Shown in pieces: positions 47,419 through 58,313 of a stretch of 64,000 nt of DNA; positions within the stretch are counted from its first letter, which is position 1, and each line of letters begins with the position of its first letter. Position numbers and translations under genes: made by a program. The notes beneath the pieces are model-generated. The model was given only the letters and a program-made list of their open reading frames with translations, did not search any database and was not told the DNA's origin. Source of the DNA: Apostichopus japonicus (taxonomy: Eukaryota; Echinodermata; Holothuroidea; Aspidochirotida; Stichopodidae); the NCBI RefSeq assembly GCF_037975245.1, contig NC_092565.1, positions 1,992,499 to 2,056,498 on the forward strand, in the 5' to 3' direction.

Positions 47419-47666
47419 CTTTTTTTCTGCGTTTTGACAATCTTTGACAATCTGCTTAGATAGTAATTCGCCTGCACCCAAGCAAATGTCCCCCCCCAAT
47501 ATTTGAAACAGATCGCCACCCCTGATTAAGTCTTAAGTGTACCTGGGTGAACAGATATGACAGTAGCGATAACTTCTGGAACTTCTGTTTTTCCATTTTC
47601 TTTTGAAAAAGTACTGCAAATCTCTTTTGTTTAACTGTAATTATAGCAATAAATTTGTTTATTAAA

Positions 47667-47967
47667 AATTAAAAATAAGATGGTATTTTACAACTCAATG
47701 TTCCAATTGTCATTTTAGCCTTTGAAGAAGATCCTGCCAGGATCCAAACGTCAGGCCAACTAACTTTTACACATTCTCTTACACAGGCTCTCTAGTGGAT
47801 AAGTGCTAACAGTTTTATTTTGATTATGCATTTGTTTATGACGTCTGCCATGCATGGTCATTGCACTCTTTCATTACGCCTAATTCTAATTATGGTGAAC
47901 AGATAATTTGGAACAATTCGTTCATCAAACTTAACAATAAGATGGTATTTTACAACTCAATGTTCCA
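47667..47967. repeat. Direct repeat pair around a hammerhead-like Penelope remnant
   Basis: A roughly 30-bp direct repeat, starting AATAAGATGGTATTTTACAA, occurs near 47667 and 47937. Between the copies, at 47722-47755, is TTGAAGA, a perfect GATCCTG/CAGGATC hairpin, then CAAACGTC. This resembles the degenerate hammerhead motifs of Penelope-like elements, with two core substitutions. Confidence 0.4.
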
Positions 47968-47984
47968 AAAAGGGATTAAGGCAG

Positions 47985-48581
47985 GTGAAGCATCCGTTTG
48001 ACAATGATAATCATCCATTGTCAATACTGCGTTTCAAAGAGAAGTATAGATTAGATTATATTGTCCATTTACTGTTTTCTATGATTTCCTCTATACCTAG
48101 AGCATGGAAGGATGGACTGGTGAAGGTTAACAAGGATATTGTTGATATCTTTGGTGATTATCCCCAGTTTATTCCATCTGTCTCTAGACACATTTATAAT
48201 AACCTTATTACTCGTGTTAATACTCCTCCTGCGGCTGAAGCCAAATGGAATCTTTATTTCAATATCACAGCCACCCAATGGGAGAATATTTTTCAAGCCC
48301 CGTTTCACTCTGTCAAAGATTCCAAGATGCAATATTTCAAATTTCGCTTCCTCCATCGTATTATTGGAACAAACCACTACCATCATAAAATAGGGCAAAT
48401 TGATAACCCGCGATGTCACATTTGTGGCCGCTATGATGAGACCCTGTTACATCTGTTTTGGGATTACTCTATTATATCAAACTTCATTTTAGATGTGGAG
48501 CAAGCTATTTTTGGCAGTCAGTTTATATATTTAAAGAATGACATGCTTCGGGTAACATTTTCCTGTGAATCACCCATATAA
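47985..48581 (+). pseudogene. 5'-truncated LINE reverse transcriptase C-terminal fragment
   Basis: About 198 codons are open to a stop. They contain AKWNLYFNITATQWENIF, MQYFKFRFLHRIIGTN and a CHICGRYDETLLHLFWDY zinc-knuckle block. This is the C-terminal region of LINE ORF2 proteins (Tx1/L1-like by resemblance). The reverse transcriptase and endonuclease domains are missing, as in usual 5' truncation. Confidence 0.75.
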
Positions 48582-50650
48582 TTCCTTAATTTTTCATCTG
48601 AAGTACTTCATCTGCAGTAAAATAAAAATGCGGAAATGAGATGTAGGGATTGTTTATTTATGTTATAATTTGCTATTAAACTTGAGAAAGAACTCAAGCA
48701 AAGAGGCAAAGCTTTTATTTGTTACGAGCAGTTAAAAGACTCAACTAGTAATTGCACTATACTGTTCAGTTAATTACGGCGCATCATTTTTTTTGTATGT
48801 ACTTATCATTACTTGTAAAAGGTTTTTGACCTTATTGTACTCAAATATGGTCGAATTGGCACAAGAATGTTAACCAATAAACATACCAAGCGTGGTAAAA
48901 AATAAAAGATTGTTTCTCGGAAATCTATTGTTTTTCTCTCCAAGTAATGAAAAGTAAACAGTTTGGTAATAAATTGTCATATATTTATATTTTTCAGTAC
49001 AGTAAATATGAGATCGAGAGGCTTTTATACTACTTAAGAATCTCTAATGTAAGAGAAACAAGTTAATGGTGGAAGAACGATCCTGAACACGGTCTATTTC
49101 CAAGTCAATCAATGACATTTACCTAGCACCTTTTCTGGCTCAACGTATAAAATAAAAAAATAACAAAGACGCATACAAAATGAAGAAAATATAGTTGGAA
49201 TTATGCACTTATATGACTTAAGGTTAACAAATTCTGGAAGGAATAGATAACTTTCGGCAGGCTTATTAATATCACATAAAAATGACCTCAAGTATCCTCT
49301 AGAGTCTAGTCAATACTTGTTACAAAGTGAGCCTCACATCTTCAAGTAACATCTCTTTACCAAAATTAAACATAAAAGATTGGGCTCAATTTTTGTTCCG
49401 ATTAGATATGTAGTTTCCCCTCCCATCCATAATTAGAAGAAAGAGTAAATGAGCTATCTTCTGTTTCTTTAAACCAGAGAGCTCAAGGCTCACCGATTCC
49501 TTGCTTCCTTTCTACATGAGCACACTTATAATGGGTCATTTTGTAGCTCATATGACGAATTATGTTCTGTTGCTCGGTAATATAAATCTACAGAGAAACT
49601 ATGAATAATATCCAAGTTTTATTTCTGAAGTTATGATTTTGACTTCCTTAAAAACAGTGTGCTCACTAAGTGGATGAACATGTTTTCCCTAGGTTTTCAG
49701 ACTCTGACCTTTATAAAAAAGACAATATGGTTATTTTTCAAAGTTCAGTTAAAAAGTTAACAAAAATATTTCAGACTTTGACACCTTGTTACTTCAAATG
49801 ACATTTGACTTCTGCAAAAAGAAAAGAAACAAGAAAGCCTACTGAATCAAATGATTCCTTGTCTTATAAGATCAAATATGGAATCACCTGATTGATAGAA
49901 AAGCTAAGGAAACTGTGTCATGAAGTCAAATATCAAAACGTCAGAAAGTTATTGGGTTCTTAAAAATAAATATCTTTCTCAATTTCATAACATCAATATC
50001 AATCAAGGTCTGACCAATTATGTGCATTCTGTACATCACGTCATGCTGAACCAAAAGCGTACCACTGACCACATGTCTAACTTAGGTGTTCAGGAATGAA
50101 TCCTGCTGACTTTAAACAACAATTGAAGTATAGTAATGTTGTTACACTTTCCCTATTGCTGACCATGACAATGCATTACAGGTAAGTTACATCTCAATAT
50201 GACATCTGATCAACCTTATGTTATGTTTAAAATTTCCAAAGCGTAACTTCTGCTGAATCCAAGTGACCTCTACCCTCCACTAAACAACAATAGGATTTTT
50301 GTACTAATTATAAAGAAGCCATAGCCATACATACTATACAGCAAGTTTTGACACCTGGCGACCTTAAATGAACCCTGGCCTACATCATATTGTTAACAAA
50401 CTATACAATACACTAGACTATCATCCCATGTATTTATGAGCTCCTTTCATGTTCTGATTCTAGAGATAAAGCACTTCTGATATATTCACACTTTGTCCTC
50501 TGCTGACTCCAAATGACCATTGACCACCACAAACAAGATCTTCAGATTTCCTTCCTTTGACCTCAAATTACCTTTAACTTTGAAAAACACTACAGATCAT
50601 CTACTCACCAAGTTTGATCTTCCTGCAACTTCCACATCTTGACATACTGT
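48582..50650. other. No gene recognised
   Basis: No exon or domain is recognised. From about 49640 onward there are scattered degenerate copies of phrases like TGACCTTAAATGACC, related to the tandem repeats at 53.3-54.0 kb and 56.5 kb. Confidence 0.5.
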
Positions 50651-51175
50651 CATAGGGGGAGGAGCCAAATTTGATTTGGGGGGGCTGTAACGACTTGCCC
50701 GAAAAATAAAACCAAAATTTTTCGCACGCTCCGCTCGCGTTCAACATCTTAATGTGCTTATCATATAGGCATTCATCAGTTATTACATCACATGGCAATA
50801 ACTTACAATCATTTTCCATGTTATTGCCCTTCCATATTGGTTAGAATAATGGGGGAAGTTGTTACAATAATAACGATAATAAATAATATCAGTTTAACCA
50901 TTGAAAAACACATTGCAAATTATTCTTCTTTCAGTAGGTGCCCGAAAAATTCTCAGCATATTGCCGAATTTTCACAAAAAAATTGAAAAACACACTGCAA
51001 ATTATTCTTCTTTCAGTAGGTGCCTGAAAAATTCTTAGCATATCGCCGAATTTTCACCAAAAAATATTGAAAAACACATTGCAAATTATTATTCTTTCAG
51101 TAGGTGCCCGAAAAATGCTCAGCGTATTGCCCGAATTTTCACCAAAAAAATTGTTTGGGGGGCTGCAAATTGAAA
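50651..51175 (-). mobile_element. hAT-like family A element with an internal tandem triplication
   Basis: The left end CATAGGGGGAGGAGCC and following about 100 bp match the right end of the 7664-8034 element in complement. An 82-bp internal segment (near CAGTAGGTGCCCGAAAAATT) is present three times in tandem from about 50899 to 51150. The far end is degenerate, and no target duplication was found. Confidence 0.7.
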
Positions 51176-52872
51176 TATGACAAACATAATTCACATTGGC
51201 AGATGATGACCGACAATGAACTTTTCTTGTATTCAGCATACAGATTGATCTCTACTAAAGACAACAGGCTTCTTCAACTCAATGTGGTACACCTTCCATT
51301 TGGAACAAGCGGGCACCGGGTGATTTTTATCTCATGGTCCCCAAATTTTGCGTCTGGTTTGCCTCTAAATCATCTAACGAGGTGACAATTAATTTTTGTA
51401 AAAAGCGCAGGTCATTTCCCTAACATTACTATATCCAAACCTGAAGGTTTTATATGGCACTGAAGCTCGACAATTGCAACCCCAAAATCATTTTGAACTA
51501 ACAGCTAGGTAAGTCACATTTGAAGAAAAAACAACTACTAAACAATTGGATGTATGACATGACAGAAGACTTCACATTGAAGTTGGGACTAATCTGACAG
51601 CAGACATATGTTGTGTATAGTGCTATGACATGATTCAAGGTTCTATCATAATGGTTCACAAAATGGAGTCTGATAACACCTTATGAAGTTAATAGTTCTC
51701 TTATAATATATCTGCATATATTAGTTCCCTGAAGATGCATTTATTATGATACAGGAATGGGGAACCTTGTCAAAACATACTATTTGAAGCCAAAGATAGA
51801 ACTGCCCAATGATTTATAAGTGACTTCCCTGCTAGGATGAATAATGGAATATAGGCTGAATAAAAATGTTTAAATACAGCTGTATGTTATATCTTGCAAT
51901 GATGAATACATTCTTATGAAATTACCCTTCTCTTAATGAATACACACCAACAACCACTATGGCTACATACACTATGGCTGCATAAAAGTACAATCAATTG
52001 AAACTATTTATATTTCCAGAATAAAATGTTACCTTTAGTAGAAAGACTAAAACATTTCTCATACTTGCATGAATATTAAAATAGAAATGCAACTACATGT
52101 AATAATGTCAAATGTGAATTAAATCTTGCATATAAAGAAGGTTGTACTAGCCTGAAAGTGTCTACAATATCAAGAATGTTATAAACAAAACCTTTCTAAA
52201 AGTATTTTGTACACAAAAAAATGAAAGCATGCCTTAGTACTAGAAGGTTACTGTAAAAAAATCGAGGAATATTACATCTATTGTATGTTTGGTACTAGTG
52301 TTTACACAGGTCCAAAAATCATGAACCGCGTATCATAGAGCCATTACCGAAAAAAAAAGTTTACCCTCATGTATCGCGATTTTCAAGAAATTACATATTG
52401 GATGCTATACTAAATGAATTATATTCTCCACTGACAATGTTTTCATGTTCAAATAGGTGTAAGATAAGGTATAAAACCTTCCTCAATAATTTCTATTTGC
52501 TTTTGTTTCTCTCATTAACTTGATAATAACTTCATATAATTAACATAACTACTAACATCGCACTGCCGCCGCTTTTTATGTTTGCCCTCCACCTTTAGAC
52601 CATATAAATATCCAATTTAGCTTATAAACAGTTTTTACTACGACTAACTATTATATGGGCTCAGGGTTCGCATTAGCCACGGGATTGCGTGATTCCCGGA
52701 ATTTGAATGCATTTGGAATAAACGTTTAGTAAAAAGCCACTTGCGATTATTATTTTTTAGTTATTCAATCTATAAACCATTAGCAACATCTTGTAAATTT
52801 CCTTGTCAGTCTTTCCTTCTATGAAATTAACGAATGAAAAAATCATAATTGTGAGAATTCTTTCAATTTCTT
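51176..52872. other. No gene recognised
   Basis: This is AT-rich sequence without exons. Around 51240-51310 there is a diverged copy of the about 145-bp unit that is tandem at 53.3-54.0 kb. Confidence 0.5.
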
Positions 52873-53190
52873 CCACATGGTAACCTTACACCACACTAAG
52901 TCAATAGGGAAATCTGGCCTAACCATCTGTTTATTCGCTGAAATTGTGATGCAGTTATAAGATATCCATGGAATACTTTCATTATTGCTGTTATCTTTGG
53001 CTACATGATAGTGTAATATCACACAAAGTCTATGGGAAAAATCTCGCATAGCCATCCATTTATTCGCTGAAATTGTGATGCAGTTATTAGATATCCTTGG
53101 AATACTTTCATTATTGCTGTTATATTCGACCACATGGTAGCCTAACACCACACTACCACAATGGGGAAATCTTGCCTAACCATCGGTTTC
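52873..53190. repeat. Tandem repeat, about 128-bp unit, 2.4 copies
   Basis: Units begin at about 52873, 53001 and 53130 with C(C/T)ACATGGTA-like starts. They share TTCGCTGAAATTGTGATGCA and GGAATACTTTCATTATTGCT. Confidence 0.8.
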
Positions 53191-53299
53191 AAGACACAAA
53201 AACAAAACCAGAATGCAAGAATGCATTGTAGTTTCGATGATGTAACATGAGCAGCTTTCTTCATGAATCTGACGTAATGTATAGTGATGATGTACATGT

Positions 53300-54050
53300 T
53301 TACAAGGGTTTCACGATTTGACCTCTGATGACCCTTAACGACCTCCAGTCCTCCACCAAAAACAATATAGGCTTCTTTAACTCAATGTGGTACTTCTACA
53401 CACTAAATTAGTGGTCGACACAAGCTTCCAGTATTGAGATATCGTGTTTACAAGGGTTTCACAATTTGACCCCTGGTGACCCCAAATGACCATTGCGCTC
53501 CACCAACACAATATGCTTCTTTTACACAATGTGGTACTCCTACACACCAAATGTGGGGTCTGCCCATGATTCCCTCCTTGAGATATTGTGTTTACCAGGT
53601 TTTCACAATTTGACCCCGGGTAACCCCAAATAACCTTTGCCTCCACCAAAAACAACAGACTTTTGCACTCAATGTGGTACTTCTACACACAGAATATGAA
53701 GTCTGCCCATGCATCCCATTTTGAGATATCGTGTTTACAAGGTGTTCACAATTTGACCCCTGGTGACCCCAAATGACCTCTGACATCCATAAAAAACAAT
53801 ACGCTTCTAGTATTTAATGTGGTACTTCTACAGACTAAGTATGGAGTTGATCTGACCTTCCCTTCGTGAGATATCGTGTTTACAAGGTTTTCACAATTTG
53901 ACCACTGGTGACCCCAAACGACCTTTGACCCCCACCAAAAACAATAGGCTTCTTGTACTCAATGTGGTACTTCTAGGCAGTATATAGGCAATTGGTCTGA
54001 CATTTCCTTCTTGAAATATCGTGTTTACAAGCTGGACGTCACAATTGCAC
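53300..54050. repeat. Tandem repeat, about 145-bp unit, five copies
   Basis: TTTACAAGG..TTCACAATTTGACC recurs at about 53300, 53449, 53593, 53736, 53881 and (partial) 54026. CTCAATGTGGTACTTCTACA and AGATATCGTG recur in each unit. Open frames on the minus strand are repeat translations. Confidence 0.85.
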
Positions 54051-55996
54051 TCACACACACACGCCATCATTAATGCAAAGGTTACGATTATCATCTAAAC
54101 CAAAAAATCACACTTGCGTAGGATTCGGGTAATATATATTAGGAACCGGGTAGTATCGCGTCCGGTGGGTATCCGGGTTACCCATGCAAACACTATTTGG
54201 TACAAACAAAAAAAGGCTGGACATGTGCACCATTATTACAACCAAACAAAGGGGTGGGGGGGGGGCGGGGCCTCATCTGCTATAGTTTCTAGCAACTGTA
54301 TTATCAAGTGAAAGGATGCAGTTGAAAATGGGATAACATGTATTAGGCACACAGGTATAATGCATCCCTTAGAAATCAGAGAAACTGAATTTTGCAGAAA
54401 GAGTTAGGAATACGCCAAGCACAGATTGATCCTAATCTGTGCTGTGTATATCAAGTTAGAAATACTTTACCTGTTAGTGTGTACATCAATATATATACAC
54501 ACCCAGCTTTGCAGTGTAAATTAAGTTAGGAATATGCCAAGCAAAGATTCATTCTAATCTGTGCTGTGTATATCACATATAGCATAACTATCACAAAGTA
54601 CCAATCCCTAATCACCATTTCAATGTCTGCAAATGAACTTATAATGGCAAAAGTTAGCAAATGGAAGCACCTTAAAATGTTGACATAATTGTCAGCCAGG
54701 AAGATCACTATATTAAACTTGACATCATATCATGTTGAGGTAATAAACTATCATCATACATATTGTGGAAGACTCTACCATGGAATGTGGCATTTACACT
54801 TATTCTAGACAAAATATTACTGAATCTTGTAGCAGGTAAGATACTGTTGGCTTCATTTAAAATAATTCAAAAACAGAGCTAAACCACTATATAGCAGCAT
54901 GTGGCACCATCTTTAAGGACCTGACATGATATTAGAGAATTTGTAACTTCTAATTCAAAAATTTCCAATGGAATCTTAACTCAAGAAACATTATCACTGA
55001 ATTTGATGAATAACCTGAAGTTTAGCAATCAAAATCAAAATGAGATGTGAATCCAAATTTATGAACAAACTAAAGAAGCCAGCTCTCAACAGTTAATGTA
55101 ATAATTTTGAGTGACTTTGTGAATACCCTAATGGAAGCATATATTTTCTCCTGTGCAAGTTTTTAGACTTGAAATTCATACACACCCAGATAAATACTTG
55201 AGGATCTTAGTCAGAGATTACTATTTAAAATATGAAAGAACACAAATTTTATACCCCATCTCCCCATTTCCCCATGCCTCCTACACAATGATAAGTAGGT
55301 CAAATTTTCACCAGATTTGATGAAAACAATGAAAATTAAGAAGTAGTTTGTATAAGTTGGGTGTAGACATAAAGTTACCAGGTTTCAGAGTAAAAGCCAA
55401 AGTGCTATTTACAACACTTCAGTCAAAATAAAGACAGCCGTGTACTGTGCTCATAAAAAGATTTGCTACATTTGAAAAATTAATTGATTCACATGGATGG
55501 TCTCATTTGGCTCATCTCATTTCACCAAGAGTCACAGCAGCTGAAGCTTGATTGGAATCTTCTATTTTGTGCCAGAAGCAATAAATGGAGTTGCTGTAGA
55601 GTTGCATATGTTTGATTGTCGTACATGAGTTGAAATAAAACTTCAATCTGTGAAAATAAAGAAAAACATTCATCAAACTATAAAGAAATAAGAATAATTC
55701 CTTGCCACATTTTCCATAAGAACAACTCAATGCTAACAAGAGTTTTTAATTTTTGACCAGTGTTGAAAGCAAGGTTCTTGCACATATGAAGTATGAAGGT
55801 TCATCCAATCTTTACTTTTGGAGTTATATTTACAAGGTTTTCGACTTTGACCTGTAATTGCATTTAATTTCCACATAAAACAACAAAGGCATTTGTGCTT
55901 ACTTGTAGTTGGATTTGCATACTACATATGTGGTTCATTAAAGCTTTTCTTTTGCAATGATTTTTGGAATGTTTTCACACTTTGGAATCTATTTAT
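54051..55996. other. No gene recognised
   Basis: No coding exon is seen. A short duplication is visible: AATACGCCAAGCACAGATTG near 54410 and AATATGCCAAGCAAAGATTC near 54531, each followed by TAATCTGTGCTGTGTATATC. Confidence 0.5.
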
Positions 55997-56440
55997 CTAG
56001 TTGGGGCGACATGATGACACGACCCATTCTTTCCACAAATCACGATCGTCAGCTGTTCTTATGAGCTGGTTGAAGTCCATCCCAGTCCAGGTTTTTATGT
56101 TGTCAATCCAAGTTTTAACTGGCCTGCCTCTCCTTTGTACCCTATCTGTCCCTCCTTGCAAGATAAGTGTTTGCCAGGCTGTTATTCTGTCTAATGACAT
56201 GCCCAAACTACAGAAGTTTCCTTCTTTTCACCACTGAAAGGAGGGGTTGCTGTTTCCCTATGAAACTCCCAATTATTGGCTATACTTGCTTGTTCATGGT
56301 GTGCGAAGTGTAATGGATCTGGAGAAGTTTTCCGGATACAGCTCATTTCAAATGCATTTATTCGCTTTTCCATCTCCACATTTAAAGTCCACGTTTTGCA
56401 CTCATGCAGGACCTTGGAGTCTACTAACTTCAAATAACCT
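55997..56440 (-). pseudogene. LINE reverse transcriptase 3' fragment, frameshifted
   Basis: On the minus strand the pieces CKTWTLNVEMEKRINAFEMS and, in another frame, RRGRPVKTWIDNIKTWTGMD followed by DDRDLWKEWV are typical of the C-terminal ends of RTE/jockey-type LINE polyproteins. The two pieces are in different frames and the middle is degenerate, so the copy is dead. Confidence 0.75.
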
Positions 56441-56640
56441 TTAACCTCCACAAAAAAATGATAGGATCCTTGAACTAAGCTTTATCTATTCAAAATATGA
56501 AGTTCATCCAAGCTTTCGGAGCAGGAGAACAGCTGGTTTACAAAATTTTGAGGCTTTCACCTCCATTGACCTTTGATATAATCAATGGTGTTCTTGAACT
56601 CAGTAATGTAGAAGTTCACACAAGTCTTCTTTCTGTCAAT

Positions 56641-57402
56641 CCCTGCTGACCTTTCAACCTCCACCAATTTCACCAGGGTCCTTGTACTCACGAGGGAGAT
56701 CTACTAAGTACTGTATGCAAACGGGACAAGCTGTACCCTGCTGACCTTTCAACCTCCACCAATTTCACCAGGGTTCTTGTACTCATGAGGGAGATCTACT
56801 ACGTACTGTATGCAAACGGGACAAGCTGTACCCTGCTGACCTTTCAACTTCCACCAATTTCACCAGGGTTCTTGTACTCACGAGGGAGATCTACTAAGTA
56901 CTGTATGCAAACGGGACAAGCTGTACCCTGCTGACCTTTCAACCTCCACCAATTTCACCAGGGTTCTTGTACTCACGAGGGAGATCTACTAAGTACTGTA
57001 TGCAAACGGGACAAGCTGTACCCTGCTGACCTTTCAACCTCCACCAATTTCACCAGGGTTCTTGTACTCACGAGGGAGATCTACTAAGTACTGTATGCAA
57101 ACGGGACAAGCTGTACCCTGCTGACCTTTCAACCTTCCACCAATTTCACCAGGGTTCTTGTACTCACGAGGGAGATCTACTAAGTACTGTATGCAAACGG
57201 GACAAGCTGTACCCTGCTGACCTTTCAACCTCCACCAATTTCACCAGGGTTCTTGTACTCACGAGGGAGATCTACTAAGTACTGTATGCAAACGGGACAA
57301 GCTGTACCCTGCTGACCTTTCAACCTCCACCAATTTCACCAGGGTTCTTGTACTCACGAGGGAGATCTACTAAGTACTGTATGCAAACAGGACAAGCTGT
57401 AC
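56641..57402. repeat. 95-bp minisatellite, eight copies
   Basis: Units start CCCTGCTGACCTTTCAAC at 56641, 56736, 56831, 56926, 57021, 57116, 57212 and 57307. They are spaced 95 bp apart except for one 96-bp unit, which has an extra T. Copies are nearly identical, indicating recent homogenisation. A minus-strand open frame here is a repeat translation. Confidence 0.95.
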
Positions 57403-58313
57403 CTTTGAGTTATCTATATAAGCAAGTGTCACATTCACACCACCACCACCACTACCATTACATAGATTTCCTGTACCTGCAGCAAGGAATAGAAAACTGC
57501 GATAAAGCTTTCTAACTTGAGTTGAGGTGGCTTGAATTTGTAGATATATTAGAAGCAATGTTGCCATGTTTCACTACTCAAAGTAAGTCTGTATATAAAT
57601 TGCAGACCCTGTTCTCAGGTAGGTTTCCTGTATTAGCATTCTTTAGATAAATTTAGCAAGATAATTCACCACTGTCATCTGAACATAGTGCTACCAGTTT
57701 ATAAAATAGCTATACTATTGATGTAACAATGTACACTGCATAAGCATGTTGCAATAGTTTGCACCTTCAGGCACAGTACTCATTAGTTGATCAATGTACA
57801 ATCCAAGCAATACATCAACAACTTGTAAAAGAACATGTTAAATCAAGAACAGCATAGACCCCTTGCTACCAAAATGTTATTGAAAGAATGAGGGGGAGGG
57901 GGGGGGGGGTTAAATCTCCGCTCACCAATAGTATCTAGACTATAAAAGTAACCTGGAAGCCTCTGCTTTGAAATTTGTATTCAGATTTAATATAACTGAC
58001 ACAGTAATAACAAGAGCTGGATTCATAATTTGGATAGTTTGGTTATGTTGTCAGGGGCAACCAATCTACAGTGCAGTGCAGCAGGAGGATGTGAAGTATC
58101 AGGTCTTTATGAACCACTGCTTGTGGTTGTTAAACTTTGTCCTTAGCCAAAGACAATAGGCGTCAATAAACTCAGTTGGAGGAATCCTGTCCTTCCTTGT
58201 TTACACGCTTGATGTCAGACCTACTGATACAAATACACACGCAAGGTTGAACCCACAGGTTCACTGCTTTCTGTAAGTAACCAATCAACAGGAGGTGTAA
58301 AATGTCTCTTACT
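57403..58313. other. 3' flank of the RASSF-like gene; nothing else recognised
   Basis: No exon or repeat was identified. It probably includes the 3' untranslated region of the minus-strand gene that ends at 58314, but no clear poly(A) signal was found nearby. Confidence 0.4.

Larger units (their letters stand above)
37171..47524. mobile_element. Composite hAT-like insertion (family D) containing a Ty3 element and captured exons
   Basis: The left end CATGGGCAGCGATC and right end (complement CAGGGGTGGCGATC) are matching terminal inverted repeats more than 10 kb apart. They are flanked by an exact 8-bp duplication ATTAAGTC (37163-37170 and 47525-47532). Inside are a reversed core module (37350-37470), the Ty3 retrotransposon (37675-45129), a tRNA-like SINE head, a second family D left end (45574), a family C fragment, and two IPT/TIG exons. 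No hAT transposase is seen. The second internal left end makes the history complex: pairing of 37171 with 47524 rests on the duplication. Confidence 0.7.

Noticed and set aside
45574-47524. Family D element delimited by the internal left end at 45574
   Set aside because: Its left flank (TA repeat) does not match the right flank ATTAAGTC, whereas the end at 37171 has an exact 8-bp match.
57034-57228. Minus-strand open frame with a repeated CPVCIQYLVDLP peptide
   Set aside because: It is a translation of the 95-bp minisatellite, open only because one unit has an extra base.
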